A DNA stretch of 26,074 bases from contig MU069576.1 of NCBI GenBank assembly GCA_002284615.2, forward strand, positions 232,698 through 258,771, written 5' to 3'. Below the pieces are notes generated by a model. The model had not been told where the DNA came from. It did no database searches and worked only from the letters and a program-made list of their open reading frames with translations. How positions within the stretch are numbered: position 1 is the stretch's first letter; each line of letters opens with the position of its first letter. Below are positions 9,055 through 18,061 of the stretch, piece after piece. A program made the position numbers and the translations under genes. The DNA comes from Dunaliella salina. Its lineage: Eukaryota; Chlorophyta; Chlorophyceae; Chlamydomonadales; Dunaliellaceae.

Positions 9055-12000
9055 CACACTGTTGCTGCGCTCCAGGCTCTCGACTCTTGAATATGTGGGG
9101 GACAACGACAATCTGCGGCTCGTGAGTGAAGGGGGTAATCTGGAGATCCTGCACCGCGACCCTTATCAAACATCATCCATCAATGCCACAGTTGTTGGGT
9201 TGAACTCCAAGTACACAACAACTAATGGCTATGAAGTGGGTGTCTATGGGAGCGAGACACGCGGGCGCGTGCACATCATTGACAAGGTCATGCTCCCCAT
9301 CCCTGGGGACGGTGTGGGAACTCTGGCAGGTGAGTTGATTGTCTTTCACTTCTGTGTTTACTCCAAAAAGCATTGTGGAGTCTTGTTACATTGTCCAAAA
9401 GCTTCCAGCTGCTCTAATTAGCCTTGATGCATTTTGTTGCTCCTGGATGAGTGTGGCATTGTCAGATGGAGGTTCGAGTCTGAAGTCTTGTAGCTCCCTT
9501 GTGAAGTCCTGATAGTCACAGAACCCCGCAATCACCTGCAGATTTTGCCAGCAGCGCTCCTTCAAACCAGACATACGACACCTTCCGAAGTGCCCTTGAA
9601 GTGGTAGGAGGTGATGCCAGAGATGCTGTTTATGGGCCTAAGTTGAGGGGCGTCGTGTTCATGCCTTCCGATGCAGCTTTCCAGCAGCTCCTTCAGACTC
9701 CTAGTCTGGCTGGTAAGTGATACAGCAAGCATTTTTTGCTGTTGTGTTCTCCTAGTTTGGCTGGTGAGTGATACACTCCTAATGTGGCTGGTAACCTTTT
9801 GTTCTCCGGCAGTGTTGCTGGTAAGTGATACAGCTGAGCTGTTTTGCTGTTTTGTTTTGCATCATGTCTCTAGCTTGTCGAATTGAGAGTAAACTTATCG
9901 ACTTTACCCATATGAAGCTCATCCTCGCTCACCACTTTATGATGATGCAGAGACTGGATTGACACTGGACAGGCTGCTGGAGACTCCATCCCTTGTGGAG
10001 AAGGTAATGTAGGGGTTGGCTAGAAGCAGATAAGGATGAGTTGCTTGATGGTTTGCCTGGATTTCAGTTTTGCCCAGGATGTGTTGATTATTTGATAGGT
10101 AGAAAAGAAAAGAAAAGAAGACCATGTAGGCAGAAAAACTCTCCCTACATCAATTAAGGAAGAGGTGACACATTGGCTCAAAAAGCTGTGAGTCCCCTCC
10201 ACCACAAGATATGGAAAAGGAAAAGCTAATGGGGATCTGGAGGGTTACTAGAAGCCCCTGGCTCTAGAGCTTGGCTGGAAGTACTTTTATTTTCAATACC
10301 GCGACGCGTGGAAACTAGTTCGTGGGCATTTTGAACAGAATGGGCATGAAGTTGTTGAGCAAGCTTAGTGGCACGTTGGTGATCCAGTCTTAGTTGCTTG
10401 AATTGCTTCAGGGTATGCTTAGTGCTAATAGATCCACCAACACCCGGGTGAATAGGGTGAATAGTCTTAGCTTTCGGGCTGATTAGTTTACAAAGGTCTG
10501 CACGCTGCTGCTTAGCCGCGTTCAACTGATGCTCTGGCCTTGTGTCTTCACACAACTTTATTTCTATGAGGTGCACATGATGTTTATTCACATGAAGTTC
10601 ATGAGGTTGCCTCATGCGGCAAGGTTGTCCTCCTTATGGACCTGCGCAAAGCGTGATGTGAATGAGAAGGAGAAGCACTGTTAGATGCAGGCTTGGCATT
10701 GTAAGGGATGGTCAAAATAGCATCTAGTCGACTTGAGCTGAGTCTTTCCCTCTCTTGAAGGTTACAAGGGAACAAGTTCTTAGGTATACTTCTGTTAGAG
10801 GCATGCATAGGAAGTTGGAGGTTGTGCAAGTTTGAAATCGCTGCCAATGTTTGTGTAGACCAGGCTTGCTCCCACAGGGCTTCTGCTGATTGCTAAAGTA
10901 TTCATGCCTGCAATGTTATGGCGTTCAGTTTTCATGTTGGAGATGATATGGTTTTGGCAGCCTGAGAGTATGTGAAGAGCGCTGTCCAATTGATTAAACA
11001 TGCACCTCGGGTGATTGTTGTGACATCTGGTGACATGGATTTTATAGGCTTGACACACCTGATCACTGAGAAAGGGTGCACATGTCTAGGAATGCCCCCA
11101 ACCACACAGGAGACCATACCAGGCTGCTGCCTTTGCTGCCCACTGCTGCACTTCTGCGCGATGCAGCACTGCATTCTTTCCACCCAGACTCCACGTTCAT
11201 ATTCAGCTTGTGGAATATCTTTGCCTGGTTGCTTCCATTAACTGTATGTTGCCTGCAGAATGGAGAAAATTAGTGCTCAGTTGCTTTGTTTGCCAAGGGA
11301 GTTGACGCGAAATCCAAATTGTTGGATTGCTCTGAAGGAAAGTTTGTTACGCGTCCAATGATGACAAAAGATTGTGTCTGTGTCTTGGTCAGCTCTTCAT
11401 CCAATACTGATGCCTTGAGTAAAGGATTTATGTGCCAGTATAAAGAAACTTTTCACACCATTTTTTGCATGCAGATCTTGCATGCGCACGTGATACTTGA
11501 CAACGTGATTCAAGACTCTGGAAGCTATACAACATTGTGAGACATGCATTTGACTATTTGTGTTTGCTTACTTCTGTCTGGCTTGTTTGCTGTGTGTAAC
11601 TGCTCTCCTGCAATCTGTCTTAGTCCTTGTAGGTCTTTTGAGGATGGGGTTGCACTTGCCTGCTTCCCTTCAGGCATAAAAGTTCATTTCTCACCTGATC
11701 TGGCACACTTGCCTTCTTTCTTTTGCCCAGGGCTGGTGTTGACGTCAATGTGACTCTGGACAATGATGGCTACATCACCAAGTTTGGAAGAACATCTGGT
11801 CCCATTGATGGCTTCCCCAACGAAGCTAAAGTGGATGCTTACACAGAGCAGCAGACTGCCAATGGCCATATTGCTCAGTCCACATACGGCGGTCTCACTG
11901 CTTCGAACGGTCGCATTTTTTTTGTGGACCAGGTGAGCATTCTTAACGATTCCACGGAGAAAATGCTCTTTCTTTTGATCGTGGAGCCCAAGCCTTGAGT

Positions 12001-12238
12001 TACAGAAATTTGTTGTTTCTGAAATGGAATAACTATTTTAGATGAATGGGTGTCGTCCCGATGTGCATTGGTGTATACACCTTGTTCATGCACTCCCTCC
12101 ACATGCATTTGCTGCGTGATGTCCAACTGTGCAGGTCATCATTTCTCGGCTGGCAATTGACACTGTTGTGAATCTGGTCAGCCCAGCAGGTTGGTTTCTC
12201 AGGGAAATTAAGTAGTTTGTAAGGCTGTGCATGCTTGT

Positions 12239-12315
<77 letters not shown>

Positions 12316-15152
12316 NNNNNNNNNNNNNNNNNNNNNNNNNNNNNNNNNNNNNNNNNNNNNNNNNNNNNNNNNNNNNNNNNNNNNNNNNNNNNNNNNNNNN
12401 NNNNNNNNNNNNNNNNNNNNNNNNNNNNNNNNNNNNNNNNNNNNNNNNNNNNNNNNNNNNNNNNNNNNNNNNNNNNNNNNNNNNNNNNNNNNNNNNNNNN
12501 NNNNNNNNNNNNNNNNNNNNNNNNNNNNNNNNNNNNNNNNNNNNNNNNNNNNNNNNNNNNNNNNNNNNNNNNNNNNNNNNNNNNNNNNNNNNNNNNNNNN
12601 NNNNNNNNNNNNNNNNNNNNNNNNNNNNNNNNNNNNNNNNNNNNNNNNNNNNNNNNNNNNNNNNNNNNNNNNNNNNNNNNNNNNNNNNNNNNNNNNNNNN
12701 NNNNNNNNNNNNNNNNNNNNNNNNNNNNNNNNNNNNNNNNNNNNNNNNNNNNNNNNNNNNNNNNNNNNNNNNNNNNNNNNNNNNNNNNNNNNNNNNNNNN
12801 NNNNNNNNNNNNNNNNNNNNNNNNNNNNNNNNNNNNNNNNNNNNNNNNNNNNNNNNNNNNNNNNNNNNNNNNNNNNNNNNNNNNNNNNNNNNNNNNNNNN
12901 NNNNNNNNNNNNNNNNNNNNNNNNNNNNNNNNNNNNNNNNNNNNNNNNNNNNNNNNNNNNNNNNNNNNNNNNNNNNNNNNNNNNNNNNNGCATGCACGCA
13001 CGCACGCATGTATGCATGCACACACAGGTGATAGCTGGAAGTTGATAGCACCTGGTGGAGCAGAAAACTTTTCAATAACTGATTTCATCTTGCCGCAAGA
13101 GATCAGGGACTTGTTTGGAGGAGGAAGAAGCTTTGTTGGTTTCTTGCCCAACAATCAGGTGAGCACCTCTTTACAGGGGCTCCACTTATCCTTACTTACA
13201 CCTAAGCATACACTTTCAGTGCATGTAAGCGGGTCAGCCTTGCTTTTTCGCCATTTCCTCCAGTGTAAGATGGAGTGGGGGCTTAGTGGCGATCAATTCG
13301 AAGTTACAGATGCTGATTGGCTTATCCGGGTGTGCATCCACAAACATGGAGCCTTTGCCTGGATTATGCCAATGCCCCAAAGTGGATTGAAAATGAAGTT
13401 CACAATCCCCAGCTCCTTCCCCTCCCCCCCTCCCCCCTCGCCCTGTTATGGGAAGGGGAAATGGATCAAAAACTGTCCAGTACAACATGGGGCTGGGGGG
13501 CAGATGGTATCATCGGCTTCCCCGTCTCCTCTCCCATGGACTAGATTGTGCATCTAAGAGGCTTGTACTGTTGTGCCTGCCCCCTTATTTGAGACCACCC
13601 CAAGATGACAGCAGGCTGCCTCTGGGTATGGATTTTTTGAATGTGCTCTAGACTTGAGCGTTTTTTGGCTAAGCAAGAAATGGCAGAAAGGATCGATTCC
13701 CTTAGTCCTGATCTTAATGGTGATGAAGCCCCTCCTCAAAGAGGTGATCACATTGCATCGGCAGAAAAAGAAAAAGAAAAACTTCGTAGGCGGAGAAGCT
13801 CTCCCTACATCAATTAAGGAAAAGGAGACACATTGGCTCAAAAAAGAGCTGTGTGCCCCCTCCACACAGTCATTGTAATGGAGGAGTTTGCAGCCCATGT
13901 GATATTTTGTGACTGGTGGGACAACTCTACTCTTTCAAATTTGCCGAGGTCTTGCTCTGATTCTGCTGGCGCAAGTGTGCCTTGCGGCCACCCAATAGCA
14001 TGGCATGACAACTGCATAGAAGGGTACTGCACTTGCATGACATTTAGTGGCAAAGATTGCACGACATTAAGAATGAATAAAGTATTGCAGTAGGCAGTAA
14101 ACCTTTCCAAGGCCTAACTGGAAATAAAAAAGATGTTGGTCATGCCTACATCCAGACGTTCTCACCTGAAGCTCCCAGCAGTGCGCACCACCATCCTCTT
14201 GCTTAGCCAAGCGCTGTTGTCAAAATACTCTCACCCCTAGTGGGCAAACGGTGTTGCTTCGAGCTCTGAAGATTATGTACTAGGTTAAACTGTAAAAGAG
14301 GTTACCCTAGGAAGTTCCAGGATCGGATTCCATTGGATTTTGAGTCGAAGCCTAATGGGTAAAATGCAGCCCTGGAGGTCCAGGTTTTGACCCTGGCTAC
14401 GGGTGAGGGTGCTTACCTTCAGCAAGCACATTCTCCCTGCATCAATGCAATTGGACATCTAATAATAATAGCGAAGCTTTTCCTTTTTTCCTTTTCTTTT
14501 TGTTTTAGTCTGTACAAGCTCAGGTACTCCAGCCCCATGTTGAATTAAAGCCGCAGGTTGTTGATGTCAAGTTACTGCAATTGGATGGTATGCACAGAGA
14601 TGTCAAATGCCGAAATTTAGCTTTCATGGATTAGCTGTTCATACATGAAGGTGGTCAGTTTTGGACATTAAAATAGTTAGAATTGAATGAGTATCTTCAT
14701 GCATACCATAGATGTGATGTTCAAAGGGGTTTTCCCGAGTAAACATGCTTAATATTTTTAGCTTCAATGGCAAAGCCTTGTGCTATCTATTTAAGGAGTT
14801 CTTAGGGGAAGATTTGCTTGGTGCTCCATACTGAACATGAGGGTTGACATGTTGGGTTCTCGGGGATAGTAACTGATAGCAACTTGTTTAATGTGTCAGC
14901 AGCAGCAGCAACAGCAGCACTCCAACTCCTAAGTTGGCAAATCTTTCTTTGCAAGCCCTTAAATGTTTGGATATGCTGCAGTAAGGACATGCTGTCACCT
15001 CATAGTACATTGGATTGCATATCTCCATGGATTTCTGCAGGCTTTCTCTAGCCTGGCTAATGATGCTGGTGTGGAAGTAACAAACCTTGCGACAACTTTG
15101 GAAAGCAATGGAGACCTGACTTTGGCGGTAAGTCATTATGAATGTATGTGCA

Positions 15153-15234
<82 letters not shown>

Positions 15235-16215
15235 GCCTGCAGGCGCATGTTCTATGATGCAGACATGGATGTGGAGTTATGCACTTATGTGCTTCTGAAT
15301 TCTTATTTTTATTAGTTTGCACCTTGTGTGTGATTGTTCTCGCCTGTCTGCACTTCTGTGGTTTATACACTTGATTACTTCTGTGTGTAATTGTTCTCGC
15401 CTGCCTGCGCTTGTGAAGGCTTCCAACTGATCCCTGGCATTCCACTCCATGCCTGAATCATCCATTACCCTGCAGATGCTCAACTCCTACATTGTGATGG
15501 ATGAGACGGATCTTGCTGAAAATACCCCCTATGACACCAGGTAAGTGGAGGATGAGTAAGTTCAAACAGCCTTTTAATACTTCATTCACCTGCTACTGTG
15601 TATGACCTGTGAGTCATGTATGAGTTGTGTTTCCAAATTTGATCTTGAGAGCACAGCCTCAACCTGGACATGTTGGTTCTTGCAGGAACCCAGATGTGAT
15701 GCTCATTAAGACAGCCTATGGAATTTCTCTGCAAGAGAAGGGTAGAGGCAGGAAGCTGCTGGCAGCACATACAGGCTCCATCATAGGCAACCCCAACAGA
15801 TACCTCAATGGTCAAACACTGTACTACTTGAGCTCAGCCCCATTAACCCCCAACTTGCAGGTGGGAGCCTAATCATAGTATTATTACCTGATGATGTCAT
15901 CCTGACTGATTAGCTCGTTCACTTTGTTGAGAAGAGCAGTATAGGACTGCAGGAGTTCGAGATTACTTAACCATGCATGCACACACCACTGCGGGTTCTG
16001 GTGGCTTGTGGAGATGGCCTTCAAGATTACCCCTTCCGCAAGTGGCACTTCCTTGCAAATCTGGCCTTCTGGTAGTGGCCATTATAATTTTGACACACAC
16101 TTGATTCTTGCAGGCTCGCATTGGGAGTGCCCTCTTTAATGGTGCTTCTGCTCCCTCTGCTCCCATGCTCTTGACCCTGCTGACTGCCATCGCGGCAGCT
16201 CTGATGGCTCTGTAG
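4072..16215 (+). CDS. GPI-anchored protein with four fasciclin (FAS1) domains, 18 exons
   Basis: Spliced by eye: 4072-4123, 6674-6712, 6877-7082, 7555-7625, 7801-8009, 8317-8384, 8485-8729, 9076-9329, 9542-9712, 9951-10003, 11475-11536, 11731-11932, 12135-12189, 13028-13158, 15041-15127, 15476-15540, 15686-15860, 16114-16215. All introns are GT-AG, all phases match, and the total is 2247 nt (748 residues plus stop). Residues 1-22 are a signal peptide (MGLQRALAVLAVLAIFAG..SKA). FAS1 domains lie near residues 31-191, 193-377, 382-560 and 565-712. Each starts its core with a PNNxAF-type motif (NNTAF, NNAAV, SDAAF, NNQAF). Domains 1-3 carry an H-box (LKNHVI, LLHHFV, LHAHVI); domain 4 has Tyr instead (LNSYIV). 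Several N-glycosylation sequons are present (NGT, NKT, NST, NAT, NQT, NVT). The C-terminus has small residues, then a hydrophobic tail (APMLLTLLTAIAAALMAL), as in GPI signals. FAS1 proteins act in cell adhesion and extracellular matrix; a cell-surface role here is inferred. The start is supported by its conservation in gene 2. A missing exon inside the assembly gap cannot be excluded, although the flanking phases agree. Confidence 0.85.
4296..5238. mobile_element. MITE-like element 1 in intron 1
   Basis: The ends are inverted: the left starts AGGGCG and soon reads GGTTTACAATGTTGG, and the right ends CAACTGTTGTAAACATGCCCT. No transposase is seen. The interior shares words with element 2 (GCCAAAGAGGCTCTG, GTTCATTCAC, CTTGCAACA.TTAATCCATCTCC). 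The paralogous intron of gene 2 runs from AACTTTCA straight into TCC.CCATT.TCCCTC, so the insertion is absent there. The GGGC ends resemble PIF/Harbinger-type elements, but the target duplication is not clean, so the class is uncertain. Confidence 0.6.
5261..5807. mobile_element. MITE-like element 2 in intron 1
   Basis: The left end GGGCGCGTTCAAAATGGTGG and the right end (reverse complement GGGCGCGGTTACAACGGCGG) form an imperfect terminal inverted repeat that continues into AGGATAAAGG on both sides. A second right-end-like motif occurs about 35 bp inside (near 5757-5775). It is a relative of element 1, separated by 22 bp, and is likewise absent from the gene 2 intron. TCA lies on the left and TCG on the right, which may be a decayed 3-bp target duplication. 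Confidence 0.65.
6048..6230. mobile_element. Third small MITE candidate in intron 1
   Basis: Gene 1 has about 230 bp here that gene 2 lacks (flanks GTGTGGCAATT and TTCATTTTCTAAATT are shared). The ends TGTAATACTACTG and, reverse complemented, TGTAACATTACCC are weak inverted repeats, and the interior reuses ATTACAGT and GTAATATTAC. Boundaries and class are uncertain. Confidence 0.35.
6834..6876 (+). promoter_or_regulatory. Conserved 43-nt segment with a competing 3' splice site before exon 3
   Basis: Phase requires exon 3 to begin at 6877 (after GCATGCAG). A second acceptor, TTCAG, lies exactly 43 nt upstream and would shift the frame to an early stop. Gene 2 has the same 43-nt spacing (acceptors before 24605 and 24648) with only a few differences. 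This suggests a functional polypyrimidine/branch region or alternative splicing. Confidence 0.4.
7139..7197 (+). repeat. Two copies of a 29-30 bp intronic repeat
   Basis: In intron 3 the unit beginning TGTACAATGTGCAA occurs twice (7139-7168, 7169-7197). The paralogous intron of gene 2 has five copies at 24914-25058. Confidence 0.7.
8764..8939 (+). repeat. 32-bp minisatellite in intron 7
   Basis: Units start at 8764, 8796, 8828, 8860 and 8892, with a partial unit at 8924. Each begins GATAGCTAGATTTTTCATGT with at most a base or two of change. There is no variable spacer between units, so it is not CRISPR-like. Confidence 0.9.
8993..9059 (+). repeat. (CA)n microsatellite in intron 7
   Basis: This is an almost pure CA run, with one CG near the end, lying 16 bp upstream of exon 8. 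Spurious His/Thr and Cys/Val frames across it are not genes. Confidence 0.95.
9700..9860 (+). repeat. Tandemly duplicated exon 9 / intron 9 boundary
   Basis: The exon 9 end and its donor (CTAGTCTGGCTGGTAAGTGA, donor at 9713) are repeated downstream with drift. Copies read CTCCTAGTTTGGCTGGTGAG near 9749, CTCCTAATGTGGCTGGTAAC near 9777 and GTGTTGCTGGTAAGTGATAC near 9810. Each keeps a GT donor-like core. Phase and domain length support use of the first donor. Confidence 0.7.
10103..11000 (-). mobile_element. LINE-A copy 2 inside intron 10 of FAS1 gene 1
   Basis: On the reverse strand a CCHC-like region (LDSALHILSGCQNH, about 10930-10990) is followed by SSRLDAILT, HLIEIKLCEDTRPEHQL and the ending ASSNPPDPH-stop at 10226. 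These are the same blocks as the LINE-A at 19799-20629. The 3' UTR follows (10225 down to about 10103) and ends in a (TTTTC)n tail. Three frames are needed, so it is a pseudogene. Clear homology stops near 10995, a 5' truncation. TTGATTA at 10085-10091 and 10990-10996 may be a short target-site duplication, although extra bases lie between it and the tail. The element is antisense to the host gene. Confidence 0.75.
12239..12315 (+). repeat. (CG)n/(CA)n tract next to assembly gap
   Basis: ACGCGCGCGCAC leads into a pure CA run that ends at the N block. Alternating purine/pyrimidine of this kind is hard to sequence and prone to Z-DNA. It lies in intron 13. Confidence 0.9.
12316..12989. other. 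Assembly gap (Ns)
   Basis: There are 674 Ns inside intron 13. The phase at exon 13 (one base over) and exon 14 (two bases) matches across the gap, so no exon need be missing. An exon whose length is a multiple of three could still be hidden. Confidence 0.99.
13763..13864 (-). mobile_element. LINE-A 3' tail remnant
   Basis: On the reverse strand it reads GTGGAGGGGGCACAC, GAGCCAATGTGTCTCCTTTT, CTTAATTGATGTAGGGAGAG and a (TTTTC)n-like tail. This matches the tails at 10103-10225 and 21811-21887. Only about 100 bp of 3' UTR is present, so it is an extreme 5' truncation. Confidence 0.65.
14340..14470 (+). mobile_element. Possible tRNA-derived SINE
   Basis: AGCCTAATGG (14349-14358) fits the polymerase III A-box pattern RGYNNARYGG exactly. 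About 24 bp on, GGTTTTGACCC (14383-14393) resembles a B-box and sits in a T-arm-like hairpin (CCAGG, 7-nt loop, CCTGG). The unit ends with (TAA)n at about 14460-14471, as SINE tails do. The B-box is imperfect and no flanking duplication was found. Chance similarity is possible. Confidence 0.3.
15155..15232 (+). repeat. (GT)n microsatellite in intron 15
   Basis: A pure GT run of about 78 bp begins 28 bp downstream of the exon 15 donor. Confidence 0.95.
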
Positions 16216-16465
16216 AACAGCCCCTACAGAGACAGTGTGGAAAATCAACTTTGTGAGGGTTTCTAGGGGTAGATCTGCCATGCTTATGCACATAAGGCTG
16301 ACAGCACATGGTATAAGATGGTAGGTGAAGTCACAATGTGCAAAGCAAAATTGAATGTCATGGTGGTGTATGGCAGAACTAAAAAAGAGGAATTGCTTCC
16401 TTTGCAAGCAGTCCCTTTCCACAGGGCTTCTGCAAAGGTGCAGCACTGATTTTTACTGTGCGCGT
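16216..16465 (+). other. 3' flank of gene 1
   Basis: About 250 bp lie between the stop codon and the first recognisable LINE-B sequence. It probably contains the 3' UTR. No clear AATAAA or TGTAA signal was seen in it. Confidence 0.4.
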
Positions 16466-17505
16466 TTAATTGGGATTCATATCCTGCAAGTGATGTGTGG
16501 AGTCTCTGCCTTCCCGGGGTCAAACTGTAATGCCATCCGGGCGACTGAACTGTGTGTGTGGTGGTTGTCTGGATGGAAACAGCCAATGTGGAATGTGTCG
16601 ATGGACAGTATTTGGAATTTCCATATCCAGGGAGCGTAGCCTCTCTGTGTTACATGCATCTGTAGAGACAATGTACGATCCAAAGTCTCCTTTGCTTATT
16701 GCTTCACCACAGATGCTGAGTGCTTGATGGTGGCGATTGACAGTCATCCTGTTTATCTGTGGGTGAGTGCATCTAAGTAGGGTACGGGAGGTGCTATAGA
16801 TGTACCACAAAGAGGGCAAAGAGAAGGCCCAGGGTAGCCACTGAAGTGTGTGGCATGTTTGCCATTGTGAAGGGTGCCTGTTTGATATTTGAGGGCATTG
16901 ATTTGTTCTTTTGAGAGTCACAGCTTTCATGTGCCAGAGAGCATTACTAATTTTTGGATTGGCAGTGGGGTGAGCATTGGACATTCTGAGCAGGTTCTGC
17001 CAATTTTGGTAGCTATATGTGCTGAGGTTTGCTGTTCCCAGATTGTTTTTTTATGCATTACTTGTTTCAGTTTGTCCTGGAGGTTTGAAAGGGGCAAGTG
17101 TTCAGTGTGAGAGCAATGTGTTGTGACAGATGCAGCAAGCCAATAGAGATGGAAGAAACGAGTTTCTGCCTGGTTGAGTGAGGTGTTAGCTTCATCAAGT
17201 AGCATAGCTGCTTGATGAGCAAGGGCATCTGCGCTTTCATTACTAAGGATGCGACAGTGTGGTTTTACTTTGAAGAAGTGGACAGGGCCTTCTGAAGCAT
17301 TAATACAGGCTATGATTTCTTTGAGCAGTGGTGTATGTAGGTGCGTGGACATATCCATGGGTTTTAGAAGCTCGTTTTTAATCTGATTAAGATTAATTAC
17401 CACCATAGTTGTGAAACAAACACCTTCGAGCCTGCATTTCCTGATATGTATATTGTGATGTGCCACCAGACGAACCATTGGGAATGCATGAAGGATTTTG
17501 CATGT
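16466..17505 (-). pseudogene. LINE-B copy 2: RNase H - zinc knuckle - start of endonuclease, 3' end missing
   Basis: On the reverse strand, RNase H remnants (PNGSSGGTSQYTYQEMQA, VHFFKVKPHCRILSNESADALA) precede an endonuclease start (MEIPNTVHRHIPHWLFPSRQ, then SRPDGI). The knuckle survives only in a shifted frame (CPLCG near 16805). Nucleotide similarity to LINE-B3 (20691-21810) is high up to TGGGATTCATATCC at 16470, then ends abruptly inside the endonuclease. Losing the 3' end is unusual for a LINE and points to a later deletion or rearrangement. It faces gene 1 convergently. Confidence 0.75.
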
Positions 17506-18050
17506 TACTCAGCAAAGACAAAAAATTGAAACAGCTGGCACATTGGCATGTCCCGCCTGTGCAAGCCTTGATGATGCACAAAAAAATTAAAAGAGAGCGG
17601 CAGGAAAAGAACAACTCAGTCGGGCCACTTGGAAGCCTTCCTGGGAATCAGAGGATTTTACAGGAGACATGGCCTAAATTTGAAGAGTGTTTGCTTAAGT
17701 TCAAAGCACAAAGGAGTGAACCAAGCCTCTCCATACCCATAGCAGATTCTACCTTCTCAAATCTTTTAAGACAGGGATGAATCAAATATTCAAAAAATTT
17801 GAAAAACCTGGTAATAAATGTGTGTGGCAGCAGAAACTGGACACTGAATCGTGCAACAAAGTCACATTTTCTACTAACCCCACTAATCCTCAAGCAAACA
17901 TTAAATTTACAAGCTCATGCGAATATTGGCTGCGCAACGTCGACCTTGTGAAGTACAGAGATCAGTAACCCCCTCATCCAGCATCATCAGACACAGGATC
18001 CCACAGCCATTCCCCTCCTCCTCCATACCCCCTCATTCTCCCAGAAATAT
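17506..18050 (+). other. Unassigned stretch, possibly 5' part of LINE-A copy
   Basis: Short open frames occur on the + strand (17460-17780; 17777-17968, then in the same frame after one stop through proline-rich sequence into the LINE-A frame at 18062). I see no family motif. It may be LINE-A sequence upstream of the recognised region, or older sequence between the two elements. Confidence 0.3.
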
Positions 18051-18061
18051 ACACGGCGCAC

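Larger units (their letters stand above)
13159..15040 (+). other. Intron 14 of gene 1 (large, transposon-bearing)
   Basis: This 1.9-kb intron joins FLPNNQ (exon 14) to AFSSLA (exon 15), rebuilding a PNNxAF motif. It holds a CT/CCCC-rich stretch (13405-13445), a LINE-A tail (13763-13864), a SINE candidate (14340-14470), a T-rich stretch (14479-14507) and a CAG-rich stretch (14898-14920). No further gene was recognised. Confidence 0.7.

Noticed and set aside
12033..13557. Very long frames across the N block and CA repeat
   Set aside because: They exist only because Ns and dinucleotide repeats contain no stop codons; the translations are X or His/Thr and Cys/Val repeats.
14509..14587. Exon-like 79-bp frame (after TTTTAG, before GTATGC)
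   Set aside because: Including it leaves phase 1, and the next exon would then hit a stop. Skipping it joins PNNQ to AFSSL, which rebuilds the FAS1 motif.
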